From: Pseudonocardia asaccharolytica DSM 44247 = NBRC 16224
GTDB taxonomy: Bacteria; Actinomycetota; Actinomycetes; Mycobacteriales; Pseudonocardiaceae
Reading direction: 5' to 3'
Length of the DNA stretch: 64,000 bases
Assembly: GCF_000423625.1 (NCBI RefSeq)
Contig: NZ_AUII01000011.1
Coordinates: forward strand, 62,001-126,000
How positions within the stretch are numbered: the first letter of the stretch is position 1; every line of letters starts with the position of its first letter. The position numbers and the translations under genes are program-made. This document shows positions 8,839 to 17,641 of this stretch, piece after piece. The notes below the pieces were generated by a model. That model ran no database searches and had not been told where the DNA came from. It saw only the letters and a list, made by a program, of their open reading frames with translations.

Positions 8839-9441
8839 CTACTCCGTCCGGAGGTGCCCGTAGGCGATGACGCTGAGGAAGCGAACCGGCAGCTCGATGA
8901 GCTCGATCGGACCGTGCGAGCCCTCGCCGTCGAACTGCAGCGCGTCGCCGGGACGCATCTTGTAGCGCGCGCCCCGGTGTAGATACACCATGCTGCCCTC
9001 GAGCATGTAGAGGAACTCGGTGCCCGGGTGCTCGAAGAGTGGGAAGACCTCGGTGGCCTCGGACAGCGTGACCAGCAGCGGCTCGATCCGCTTGTGCTGG
9101 CCGCGCAGCGTCCCGAGCTGGTGGTACAGGTGGCCGACGTTGCTGCCCCGGCGCACGATCTGAGCCCCGTGCCCGGCCGGGACGTAGACCGCCTCGTGCT
9201 CGGTGTCCACCCCGCGAAGCAGCGAGGTGACCGGCACCTCGAACGCGGTCGCCAGCCGGGAGAGGGTGGAGAGGCTGCACGAGGTCTGGGCGTTCTCGAT
9301 CTTCGAGAGCATCGCCTTGGAGATCCCGGTCTGCCGGGCGAGCTCCGTGATCGACACGCCCAGGGCTCTGCGGTAGCCGCGGACCTGGTGAGCGATGATC
9401 ATCTCGAGCGCCCTGCCGACCCCGTTCTCCGTCTCGGACAT
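8839..9441 (-). CDS. XRE-family transcriptional regulator with C-terminal cupin domain
   Basis: A 200-aa regulator. Residues about 15-70 form a helix-turn-helix (ITELARQTGISKAMLSKIENAQ), and residues about 115-190 form a cupin beta-barrel (FEHPGTEFLYMLEGSMVYL, then MRPGDALQFDGEGSHGP). The ATG at 9441 was chosen because MSETENG precedes the HTH at the usual distance. Regulators of this architecture (PuuR-like) sense small metabolites of amine and amino-acid degradation. It is co-oriented with the amidotransferase gene downstream and diverges from the selenium-binding-protein gene, so it may control either or both. Confidence 0.85.
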   Translation of the reverse strand: MSETENGVGRALEMIIAHQVRGYRRALGVSITELARQTGISKAMLSKIENAQTSCSLSTLSRLATAFEVPVTSLLRGVDTEHEAVYVPAGHGAQIVRRGSNVGHLYHQLGTLRGQHKRIEPLLVTLSEATEVFPLFEHPGTEFLYMLEGSMVYLHRGARYKMRPGDALQFDGEGSHGPIELIELPVRFLSVIAYGHLRTE

Positions 9442-9566
9442 ACCGTCGATCGTAAGGGCAGATGCGTCTACCTGGGGATTCGACCGAAATGAGGATCGTT
9501 GCGCGCGGGCAGCCGGAGGAGCACCCTGACCGTCATCCATCACCCGTCCTTGACGAGGAGGCCCGG

Positions 9567-10976
9567 ATGGCTCACCCGACGACAGACCCCACCTTCTACC
9601 GTTCGGCGGCCGAAGCGGCGGCCGCACCGGCCGAGGAGCTGGCCTATGTCGTGGCCTTCGACAGGGCGGCGGCGCGGCACGACGCGATGACCGTCCTGGA
9701 TGTGCGTCCCGATTCGCAGACCTACGGGCAGGTGGTCGGCTGGACCGAGATGCCGGGCTACGGCGACGAGCTGCACCACTTCGGCTGGAACGCGTGCAGC
9801 AGCGCGCTCAAGCACGAGGGCCACGGTACCGACGGGCTGGCGCGGCGCTACCTGCTGGTGCCCGGGCTGCGCTCGTCGAGCATCTACGTCCTGGACACCC
9901 ACCCGGATCCGCGCAGCCCCACGCTGACCAAGACGGTCGACGCGCACGAGCTGTCGGCCAACGCCCACTACTCGCGGCCGCATACGATGCACTGCGGCCC
10001 GGACGGGGTGTTCCTGACCTGCCTCGGCGGCGGCGAGGGCGACGACGACGGCCCGGGCGGCATCGCGCTGCTCGACCACAACACCTTCGACGTGCTGCGC
10101 GCCTGGGAGACCGACCGCGGCCCGCAGCACATGCACTACGACGCCTGGTGGCACCTCAACCAGAACGTGCTGATCAGCGGCGAGTGGGGCAGCCCGTCGA
10201 TGGTCGAGAACGGGCTCGTGCCCGAGCTGCTGCTGGACGGCAAGTACGGGCACGCGCTGCACTTCTGGGACCTGGCCAAGGGCGCCCACACGCAGCGGGT
10301 CGACCTGGGCGCGCAGCACCAGATGGTGCTGGAGGTGCGGCCCTCGCACGACCCGGAGGCCACCTGGGGCTTCGTCGGCGTCGTCATCTCGACGGAGGAC
10401 CTGTCGGGCTCGATCTGGCGCTGGTACCGCGGCAACGGCGAGTGGAAGGTCGAGAAGGTGATCTCGATCCCGGCCGAGCCCGCCGATCCCGACCTGCTGC
10501 CGCCGGCGCTCAAGCCGTTCGGGGCGGTGCCGCCGATCATCACCGATATCGACCTCTCGGTGGACGACCGGTTCCTCTACGTCTCCTGCTGGGGCACCGG
10601 CGAGATGAAGCAGTTCGACGTCAGCGATCCGGCGCATCCCCAGCAGTCCGGCTCGGTGCGCCTCGGCGGCATCGTGGAGCGCAGGCCGCATCCGGCGGCG
10701 CCGGACACCCCCCTGTCGGGTGCACCGCAGATGGTGGAGGTCAGCAGGGACGGCAGGCGGGTCTACTTCACCAACTCCCTCTACGGCGCCTGGGACGACC
10801 AGTTCTACCCCGGCGGGGTCGGCGCCTGGATGGCGAAGCTGGATGCCGATCCCAGCGGCGGGATCAGCATTGACGAGCGGTTCTTCCCGCACGACGAGGA
10901 CTTCCGGGGCCTGCGGGTGCACCAGATCCGGCTGCAGGGAGGTGACGCGTCCTCGGACTCGTACTGCTACAGCTGA
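9567..10976 (+). CDS. Selenium-binding protein 1 family, probable methanethiol oxidase
   Basis: A 469-aa beta-propeller protein of the SBP56/SELENBP1 family, close to full length for the family. The ATG at 9567 follows GAGGAG. Recognisable blocks are ELHHFGWNACSS, YSRPHTMHCGPDG, GPQHMHYDAWW, and ITDIDLSVDDRFLYVSCWG. Bacterial members oxidise methanethiol to formaldehyde, hydrogen sulfide and hydrogen peroxide in a copper-dependent manner. The conserved Cys of the WNxCSS motif is kept, but the second Cys usual in animal proteins is replaced (ACSSAL). Neighbouring flavoprotein and rhodanese genes would fit sulfide disposal. Confidence 0.88.
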   Translation: MAHPTTDPTFYRSAAEAAAAPAEELAYVVAFDRAAARHDAMTVLDVRPDSQTYGQVVGWTEMPGYGDELHHFGWNACSSALKHEGHGTDGLARRYLLVPGLRSSSIYVLDTHPDPRSPTLTKTVDAHELSANAHYSRPHTMHCGPDGVFLTCLGGGEGDDDGPGGIALLDHNTFDVLRAWETDRGPQHMHYDAWWHLNQNVLISGEWGSPSMVENGLVPELLLDGKYGHALHFWDLAKGAHTQRVDLGAQHQMVLEVRPSHDPEATWGFVGVVISTEDLSGSIWRWYRGNGEWKVEKVISIPAEPADPDLLPPALKPFGAVPPIITDIDLSVDDRFLYVSCWGTGEMKQFDVSDPAHPQQSGSVRLGGIVERRPHPAAPDTPLSGAPQMVEVSRDGRRVYFTNSLYGAWDDQFYPGGVGAWMAKLDADPSGGISIDERFFPHDEDFRGLRVHQIRLQGGDASSDSYCYS

Positions 10977-10997
10977 TCGCCGGTCCGCGCAGAAGGC

Positions 10998-11759
10998 TCA
11001 GGCGATCGTCATACCGCCGTCGACGGCGAGGGTCTGCCCGGTGATGTAGCCGCCGGCGTCGCCGGCCAGGAACACCACGGAGGCGGCGAGCTCCGCCGGG
11101 TCGCCGGTGCGGCCCAGCGGCACCCGGTGCAGCTGCTGTTCGAGGTAGCCGGGCCGGTACTGGTCGGTCATCTCGGAGGCGAAGAAGCCGGGTGCCAGCG
11201 CGTTGACCCGGATGCCCTTGCGGCCGCCCCACTGCTGGGCCAGGTCGCGGGTCAGGCCGATCAGGCCCGCCTTGCTCGCCGAGTAGGCGGCCTGGGGGAG
11301 CCCGGCGGTGGTCAGCCCGAGCACGCTGGAGATGTTGATGACGCTGCTGCCCGGCCGCATGACCTTGCCGCAGGCCTGGGCCATCCAGTAGCAGCCGTTG
11401 AGGTTGACGTCGATGACCCGCTCGAACTGCTCGATGGTCTCCCGGGTGGCCGGGACCGCGGTGCCGATGCCCGCGTTGTTCACCAGCACGTCGACCCGCC
11501 CGAACTCGGCCATCGCGGCGTCGACGAGGGCCTGGCAGTCGGGCTGGCGGGCGACGTCGGTGGCCACGGCCAGCGCGCGCCGGCCGGCGTCGGTGACCAG
11601 TGCGCGGGTGTCGGCCAGACGCTCGGCGCGCCGCGCACCGAGCACGACGTCGGCGCCGGCCTCGGCCAGGCCCCGGGCGAAGGCGACCCCCAGCCCGGAC
11701 GAGGCGCCGGTGACGATGGCCACGCGTCCGGCCAGGGAGAACCGCTCCAGGATCGACAT
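10998..11759 (-). CDS. Short-chain dehydrogenase/reductase
   Basis: A 253-aa classical SDR. The cofactor motif TGASSGLGVAFARG is at about residue 18, NNAG at about 90, and the catalytic Tyr and Lys in YSASKAG near residue 163, with the C-terminal GGYITGQTLAVDGG of FabG-like enzymes. Substrate not assignable. It is convergent with the selenium-binding-protein gene (21 bp apart) and divergent from the NDH-2 gene. Confidence 0.85.
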   Translation of the reverse strand: MSILERFSLAGRVAIVTGASSGLGVAFARGLAEAGADVVLGARRAERLADTRALVTDAGRRALAVATDVARQPDCQALVDAAMAEFGRVDVLVNNAGIGTAVPATRETIEQFERVIDVNLNGCYWMAQACGKVMRPGSSVINISSVLGLTTAGLPQAAYSASKAGLIGLTRDLAQQWGGRKGIRVNALAPGFFASEMTDQYRPGYLEQQLHRVPLGRTGDPAELAASVVFLAGDAGGYITGQTLAVDGGMTIA

Positions 11760-11887
11760 TCCGCACCCTCCGGGTCGACGACGATCCCATTCTCGTCACG
11801 GCGTGTCGGCCGCTGCGACGCCGGGGGCGCACCCGCGGCTCCAGTAGGTTGGCGTGGCCGGGTGCAACGGGGCGAAGGAGCAACCAG

Positions 11888-13147
11888 GTGGGTACTGACC
11901 AGGCACCGCGGGGCCCGCGACCCCAGGTGATCGTGGTAGGGGCGGGGTTCGCGGGGATGGCCGCGGTTCGCGAGCTCCGCGACGTCGACGTGGACGTGCT
12001 GCTGCTGGACCGCGACCCCTTCAACACCTTCCAGCCGCTGCTCTACCAGGTGGCGACCGGGGGCGTGAATCCCGGCGACATCACCTACTCGCTGCGCGCC
12101 TTTGCCGCCCGGTTCCCCAACACCCGGTTCCGGCGGGCGGCCGTCACCGGGGTGGACACCGCGCGGCGGAGGGTCCGGCTCGACAGCGGGGCCGACGTCG
12201 GCTACGACTACCTGATCCTGTGCTGTGGCGTCACGGCCAACTTCTTCGGCATCCCCGGGGCCGAGGAGAACGCCCGGACCATCTACTCCCGGCGGGCCGC
12301 GATCGGCGTCCGCGACCGGGTGCTGTCGAATCTGGAGTCCGTCGCGCAGGGTCGCGACGGTGCGGTGGAGCCCGTGGTCGTGGTCGTGGGCGGGGGCGCG
12401 ACCGGGGTCGAGATGGCCGGGGCCCTTGCCGAACTGCGCAACACCGGCCTGCCGCTGGCCTATCCCGAGCTGGACCCGCAGCGCGCGCGGGTGGTGCTGG
12501 TCGAGATGGCCGACGACGTGCTGGCCCCGTTCGAGCCCGGGCTGCGGCGCTATGCCGCCGACGCGTTGCGGGAACGGGGGGTCGACCTGCGCCTGGGGGT
12601 GGCGGTCAAGGAGGTCCGTCGCGACTGTGTCGTGCTCAGCGACGGGGAGTGCGTGCCCTCGGCCGTCACGATCTGGGCGACCGGCGTGCGGGCCCATGAC
12701 CGGGTGTCGGCGTGGGGGCTGCGGCAGGGGCGCGGCGGGCGCATCCAGGTCGAACCCGATATGCGGGTGGTCGGTCACTCGGACGTGTTCGCCGTCGGCG
12801 ACGTGGCGGCCAAGGTGGACGGCGCCGAGCCGCAGCTGGCGCAGCCCGCCATCCAGGGCGGGCGCCACGCCGCCCGACAGATCCGCAGGCTGCTCGAGGG
12901 CAAACCGACCGAACCGTTCCGATACCGGGACAAGGGCATCATGGCCACGATCGGCCGCAGCGACGCCGTCGTGCAACTGCCCGGGCGAGTGCGGCTGCGC
13001 GGCTTCGTGGCCTGGGCGGGCTGGCTGGGCCTGCACATCCTGGCGCTGATGAGCAACCGCAACCGGTTGGCCACGATGGCGAACCTGGCGGTGCGCTACC
13101 TGACCTGGAAGCGCACCGCCAACGTCATCATGGGAGATCCGCCGTAG
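11888..13147 (+). CDS. Type II NADH dehydrogenase-like FAD oxidoreductase
   Basis: A 419-aa two-Rossmann flavoprotein. The start at GTG 11888 is preceded by AAGGAG at the right distance; the longer upstream frame has no similarity. FAD motif VVGAGFAGMAAV is near residue 16, FQPLLYQVATGGVNP follows, the NAD motif VVGGGATGVEMAGAL is near residue 162, and VFAVGDVA binds FAD in the C-terminal half. A hydrophobic helix near the C-terminus (GWLGLHILALM) would anchor it to the membrane. NDH-2 enzymes pass electrons from NADH to quinone. A sulfide:quinone reductase role is less likely because the SQR cysteine pattern is not evident. Confidence 0.87.
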   Translation: MGTDQAPRGPRPQVIVVGAGFAGMAAVRELRDVDVDVLLLDRDPFNTFQPLLYQVATGGVNPGDITYSLRAFAARFPNTRFRRAAVTGVDTARRRVRLDSGADVGYDYLILCCGVTANFFGIPGAEENARTIYSRRAAIGVRDRVLSNLESVAQGRDGAVEPVVVVVGGGATGVEMAGALAELRNTGLPLAYPELDPQRARVVLVEMADDVLAPFEPGLRRYAADALRERGVDLRLGVAVKEVRRDCVVLSDGECVPSAVTIWATGVRAHDRVSAWGLRQGRGGRIQVEPDMRVVGHSDVFAVGDVAAKVDGAEPQLAQPAIQGGRHAARQIRRLLEGKPTEPFRYRDKGIMATIGRSDAVVQLPGRVRLRGFVAWAGWLGLHILALMSNRNRLATMANLAVRYLTWKRTANVIMGDPP

Positions 13148-13152
13148 GCCGA

Positions 13153-14550
13153 TCAGGCCGGTTCGACGACGGCGACCGGCCGGTTGCCGTCGTTCCAGGC
13201 GGTGAACCCGCCGAGCAGGTCGGACACGTCGGCGAAGCCGCGGGTGCGCATCAGCGAGGCCGCGACCGACGAACGCATGCCGCTGGCGCAGATGACGACC
13301 GTCGGGCGAGCGGGGTCGATCTCGCCCAGCCGCCCGACCAGCGCCGGCAGCGGCACCTGCAGCGCGTGCGGCACCGTGCCCCCGGCGCGGATCTCGCCCG
13401 GCCCGCGGACGTCGACGACCTGGACGCCGTCCAGCACGCCGGCGAGCTGCTCGGCGGTGAGCCGGCTGGAGGGCTGGGCGTCCGCGCCCAGTGCCGCAGG
13501 GCCGCCCTCGAGGTGGCCGACGACCCGGTCGAAACCGATGCGGGCGAGCCGGTTGCGGGCCTCGACCTCGGTGCCGGGCTCGGTGACCAGCACGATGTCC
13601 TGGTCGGCGGCGAGCACCTGGCCGGACTGCTCGGCGAAGCGGCCGCCGAGGTTGACGTTGACCGAGCCCGGGAGGTGCCCGGTCGCGAACTCCTGCGGGT
13701 CGCGGGTGTCGAGGACCGCCGCGCCGGCGTCGCGGGCCTCGCGCACCTCGGCGACGGTCATCGCGGGCACCGGGGCCGTCTCGTCCAGGGTCGGACGGGC
13801 CTCACGGTTGCGGACCGAGGCGAAGGCGAAGTACATCGGCGCGGTGGTCTGGCCCTCGCACACGGCGTCGACGAAGTCCGCCTCACTCATCGGGGCCAGC
13901 GCGTAGTTCGAGCGGCGCTGGTCGCCGATGGTGCTGCTGGTCTCGGTCGAGAGGTTCTTGCCGCAGGCGGAGCCCGCCCCGTGCGCGGGGTAGACGCGGG
14001 TCTCGTCCGGCAGCGTCAGCAGCTTCTCGCGGGTCGAGCGGTAGAGCGCCTTGGCGAGGTCCTCCTTCGACCAGCCGCGCGCGCCCAGCAGGTCGGGGCG
14101 GCCGACGTCGCCGATGAACAGGGTGTCGCCGGTCAGGACGGCGTACGGGGTGGCGTCCCCGGCCTTCTCCCGGACCAGGATGCAGATCGACTCCGGGGTG
14201 TGTCCCGGCGTGTGCATGATCTCCAGCTCGACCTCGCCGAGGGAGATCTTCTCGCCGTCCTCCAGCAGGTCGATCTCGAACTCGACCTGGGCGGCCGAGC
14301 CGTAGCCGATCCGGGCGCCGGTCGCCGCGGCGAGCTCGAGGTGACCCGAGAGGAAGTCCGCGTGGACATGGGTCTCGAGTACCCGCTCGATGCGCAGGCC
14401 TTCGGCCTTGGCGTCGGCGAGGTACTCGCCCACGTCGCGCTGTGGGTCGACCACGACGGCACGACCGGTGCCGCGATCGCCGATGAGGTATGAGGCCTGG
14501 GACAGACATCCCAGGTAGTACTGCTTGAAAACGAGCCGACCGCCGTCCAT
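13153..14550 (-). CDS. Metallo-beta-lactamase fold hydrolase with two rhodanese domains
   Basis: A 465-aa protein. N-terminal metallo-beta-lactamase domain (about 1-240) carries THVHADFLSGH, the HTPGHTPES loop, LTGDTLFIGDVGRPDL and YPAHGAGS, the persulfide-dioxygenase-like pattern. Two rhodanese modules follow (about 265-360 and 370-460); only the second has the active-site Cys (ICASGMRSS), the first reading LVTEPGTE. The start at ATG 14550 has GGAG 6 bases upstream. Such proteins process glutathione- or low-molecular-weight-thiol persulfide. It is convergent with the NDH-2-like gene, five bases apart. Confidence 0.87.
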   Translation of the reverse strand: MDGGRLVFKQYYLGCLSQASYLIGDRGTGRAVVVDPQRDVGEYLADAKAEGLRIERVLETHVHADFLSGHLELAAATGARIGYGSAAQVEFEIDLLEDGEKISLGEVELEIMHTPGHTPESICILVREKAGDATPYAVLTGDTLFIGDVGRPDLLGARGWSKEDLAKALYRSTREKLLTLPDETRVYPAHGAGSACGKNLSTETSSTIGDQRRSNYALAPMSEADFVDAVCEGQTTAPMYFAFASVRNREARPTLDETAPVPAMTVAEVREARDAGAAVLDTRDPQEFATGHLPGSVNVNLGGRFAEQSGQVLAADQDIVLVTEPGTEVEARNRLARIGFDRVVGHLEGGPAALGADAQPSSRLTAEQLAGVLDGVQVVDVRGPGEIRAGGTVPHALQVPLPALVGRLGEIDPARPTVVICASGMRSSVAASLMRTRGFADVSDLLGGFTAWNDGNRPVAVVEPA

Positions 14551-14728
14551 GCCGATCTCCGTATGTCTCAGGCCGTCCATCCGAATGCTGCCCGAATGAC
14601 CGTACATATATTTGGCGACGCTGTCGAGAGTTGACGTGATGTTCGGTCAGGAGACCGTGATTGTCACCCGTCCCGGGCCACTTCCGTCGGTATGTTGGCC
14701 CGGTCCGCTGCCGACCGGAGGTCCTCCC

Positions 14729-15982
14729 ATGTCCCAGCCGCCCGCCGCGTACTGGCATCCGTTCGCCGCGATGGATGCGGTCGCCGGCACCGAGTTCGTC
14801 ATCACCCGCGGAGACGATGTCTGGCTCTGGGACGACGCGGGCCGCCGCCATCTCGACGCGACGGCCAGCCTGTGGTGCGTCAACGCCGGGCACGGCCGGC
14901 CGGAGATCATCGACGCGGTCACCGCCCAGATGCGGCGGCTGGCGACCTACCAGACCTTCGGCGACTTCGCGAACGAACCGGCGCTCGCACTGGCCCGCCG
15001 GCTGGCCGCGCTCGCTCCGGTTCCCGGCGGCAAGGTGTTCCTGGTCAACGGGGGCGGCGATGCGATCGACACCGCCGCCAAGATCGCCCGCGAGTACTTC
15101 GCGCGCACCGGTGCGCCCGAGCGTACCGTGCTGATCAGCCGCGAACACGCCTACCACGGCACCTACGGCTTCGGGACCACGCTCGCCGGGATCCCGGCCA
15201 ACCGGATGGCGGGCCCGCTCGTCCCGGATGCCGTGCGGGTTCCCTATGACGACGTGGACGCGCTGGAGGCCGAGCTGGAACGGCTGGGCCCGGAGCGGGT
15301 CGCGGCGTTCTTCGCCGAGCCGGTGATCGGCGCGGGCGGGGTGCTCCCGCCGCCGCCCGGCTATCTGGAACGGGCCAGGCAGATCTGCACCCGCCACGGC
15401 GTGCTGTTCATCGCGGACAGCGTGATCTGCGGCTTCGGCAGGCTCGGCGACTGGTTCGGCCTGGACCGGTTCGGGATCGTGCCCGACCTCATCGTCTTCG
15501 CCAAGGGCGTGACCAGCGGCTACCTGCCGCTGGGTGGGGTCGTGGCGCACGAGCGGGTGGCCGCCCCGTTCTGGGAGCCGGGCGCGGCGCCGTTCCGGCA
15601 CGGGGCGACCTACTCCGGACATCCGACGGCGTGCGCCGCGGCGCTGGCCAACCTCGACGTGCTGGAGCGCGACGGGCTGCTCAAGCGCGCCGACGCGCTG
15701 GAGGGCCCGCTGCACGAGGCGCTGCGCACCGTCGCCGACCACCCGCTGGTCGCCGAGGTCCGCGCCGGCGTCGGGGTGCTCGGCGCGGTGGGCCTCGACC
15801 CGCAGCGGCTGCGCGCCGAGCCGGACCTGCCCGCGCGGATCGCGCGCGCCGCACGGGAGCGCGGGGTGCTGGTCCGGCCGATGGCCGCCGCCATCGCCGT
15901 CTCCCCGCCGCTGACCTTCGCGGATGCCCACCTCGACCTACTCGCCGACGCCCTGGGCGGCGCGCTGGACGCCGTCGGCTGA
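14729..15982 (+). CDS. Class III PLP-dependent aminotransferase
   Basis: A 417-aa fold-type I aminotransferase. Start at ATG 14729 with CCGGAG upstream; the longer frame to 14612 overlaps promoter sequence. Seen: LWCVNAGHGRPEII, the cofactor motif GGGDAIDTAAK, HAYHGTYGFGTT, FIADSVICGFGRLG, and the Schiff-base Lys in FAKGVTSGYLPLGGV. The family transfers omega-amino groups of diamines, beta-alanine or related compounds to a keto acid. With the PucR gene convergent at its end, a nitrogen-scavenging role is likely; exact substrate unknown. Confidence 0.87.
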   Translation: MSQPPAAYWHPFAAMDAVAGTEFVITRGDDVWLWDDAGRRHLDATASLWCVNAGHGRPEIIDAVTAQMRRLATYQTFGDFANEPALALARRLAALAPVPGGKVFLVNGGGDAIDTAAKIAREYFARTGAPERTVLISREHAYHGTYGFGTTLAGIPANRMAGPLVPDAVRVPYDDVDALEAELERLGPERVAAFFAEPVIGAGGVLPPPPGYLERARQICTRHGVLFIADSVICGFGRLGDWFGLDRFGIVPDLIVFAKGVTSGYLPLGGVVAHERVAAPFWEPGAAPFRHGATYSGHPTACAAALANLDVLERDGLLKRADALEGPLHEALRTVADHPLVAEVRAGVGVLGAVGLDPQRLRAEPDLPARIARAARERGVLVRPMAAAIAVSPPLTFADAHLDLLADALGGALDAVG

Positions 15983-15994
15983 CGCCCGGGAGGC

Positions 15995-17512
15995 TCAGCG
16001 GTCGCCGGTCAGCTGCAGCGCCAGCCACAGCTCGGCGCGGAAGCCCGGTGAGTCGAGGCTGCGGCCGGTGAGCTCCTCGACCCGGCGCATCCGCTTGCGC
16101 AGCGTGTGCCGGTGCACCCCGAGCCGGGCCGCGGCGGGCTCCCACTGGCCGTGCTGGGCGAGCCACTCCCGCATGGAGCGGATCAGCTGGCCGCGGTGGC
16201 GGGCATCGTGGCGGGCCAGCGGCGCGAGCAGCGCCTCGGCGAACGCCGCCGCCTCGACCGGGCGGACCAGGTCGAGCAGCGCGGTGCCGGCGAGCTCGGC
16301 GAAACGCACCACCGGCGCGCCGGCGCGCAGCGCCGCCTCCGCCGCCTGGCAGGCCTGCCGGTGGCCGTGGCCGGCGGCGTCGTCGCCGACCGGGTTCGAG
16401 ATGCCGACACCGAGGCCGGGCTGCTGCCCGGCCTGGGCGGTCAGCCAGCCGAGGGCTCCCGCGTCCGCAGCGTCCCCGGCCGGGACCAGTGCGACGAGCG
16501 TGTCCCCGAGCGCGGCCACGAACAGCGGCGGCCGGTCGGGTCCCCGCGCCTCGCACCCCTCGAGCAGCTCCCGGCGAGCCTGCGCCGGCCCGGCGAGCGC
16601 GACGACGTGCAGCGGCGCCGGGGGCAGCTGCTCCGAGAGCCCGGCCACGATCGACCGGGCGGCCTCGGCGCGACCGGCGAGCACCATCCGCAGCAGCGCG
16701 GCGTGCAGGTCGCGCCGGACGGCGGTGACCGAGGACGGGCCCGCGTGCAGCAGCGTGAGCAGCGAGACCGCCGAGCCGATGATCTGCATATCGGCGGGGG
16801 CGAAGCCGTGCGGCCGCCCGGTCGCGAGCACGCCGCGGCCGTGCAGCCGCAGCGGCTGCAGCACGACCTGCCCGCCCCGCCCGGTGACGGTGACGCTGGT
16901 CGGGCCGCGGTGGCGGCAGACCCGGTCGACCTCGTCCGCCAGCTCGGCGAGATGCTCGTCGGCCGCGCAGCCGACGGCGTGCACGGCCGCGCCGGACGCG
17001 TCGAGCAGCAGCACCCAGGCGTCGAGCCGCCGCGCCAGCGTGCGCAGCACCCGGACCGGGGCGTGGGGCTCCAACGCCGCGGCGGTCAGCGCGCGCTGCG
17101 CCTCGTCGGTCCGGACCACCTCGGCGTAGGCGTCGGCGGCCAGCGCGGCGGACACCGCCTTGCTGATCGCGATGAACGGGGTCCGCTCGGGGATCTCCAG
17201 CAGCGGCAGGCCGTGCGCGCGGGTCGCCTCGCGCAGCGCCGCGGGCACGACCGCATGGCTGAGCCCGGTGCCGAACCCGAGCCCGGCGACGCCGCGCTCG
17301 ACCAGCCTGCGCACGAACGCGTCGTGGTCGGTGTCCGCGCCGAGCCCGAGGCCGGTGGTGAGCAGCAGCTCGCCGCCGTCGAGATAGGTGGTCGGGTCGG
17401 CCAGCTCGCTGATGTGTACCCAGCTGATCGGACGGTCGAGCCATTCGCGGGGGCACGCCGGGAGCAGGCCCAGCGTGCGGTCCTCGACCAGGCTGCACAG
17501 GGTGGCGGGCAT
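15995..17512 (-). CDS. PucR-family transcriptional regulator
   Basis: A 505-aa regulator. Residues 1-130 are a PucR N-terminal domain (LCSLVEDRTLGL, GGELLLTTGL), the middle is a GGDEF-like/CdaR linker region, and residues about 440-500 form the C-terminal helix-turn-helix (AAARLGVHRHTLRKRMRRVEEL). The ATG at 17512 has GAGGAG only three bases away, so the exact start is uncertain. PucR proteins activate purine and other nitrogen-catabolic genes. It diverges from the Mo-hydroxylase/pxp operon across 129 bp and is its probable regulator. Confidence 0.87.
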   Translation of the reverse strand: MPATLCSLVEDRTLGLLPACPREWLDRPISWVHISELADPTTYLDGGELLLTTGLGLGADTDHDAFVRRLVERGVAGLGFGTGLSHAVVPAALREATRAHGLPLLEIPERTPFIAISKAVSAALAADAYAEVVRTDEAQRALTAAALEPHAPVRVLRTLARRLDAWVLLLDASGAAVHAVGCAADEHLAELADEVDRVCRHRGPTSVTVTGRGGQVVLQPLRLHGRGVLATGRPHGFAPADMQIIGSAVSLLTLLHAGPSSVTAVRRDLHAALLRMVLAGRAEAARSIVAGLSEQLPPAPLHVVALAGPAQARRELLEGCEARGPDRPPLFVAALGDTLVALVPAGDAADAGALGWLTAQAGQQPGLGVGISNPVGDDAAGHGHRQACQAAEAALRAGAPVVRFAELAGTALLDLVRPVEAAAFAEALLAPLARHDARHRGQLIRSMREWLAQHGQWEPAAARLGVHRHTLRKRMRRVEELTGRSLDSPGFRAELWLALQLTGDR

Positions 17513-17641
17513 CGGCTCCTCGCGCCGAAGGCGGTGGCCCGATCGGAGCGATCGGGGACACAAATGTGCCGCTCTGGACACTAGCGGGCGGACGTGTTCG
17601 TGATCACCCTGGGGGGACCGCGACCCGAGGAGAGCCGTGCC

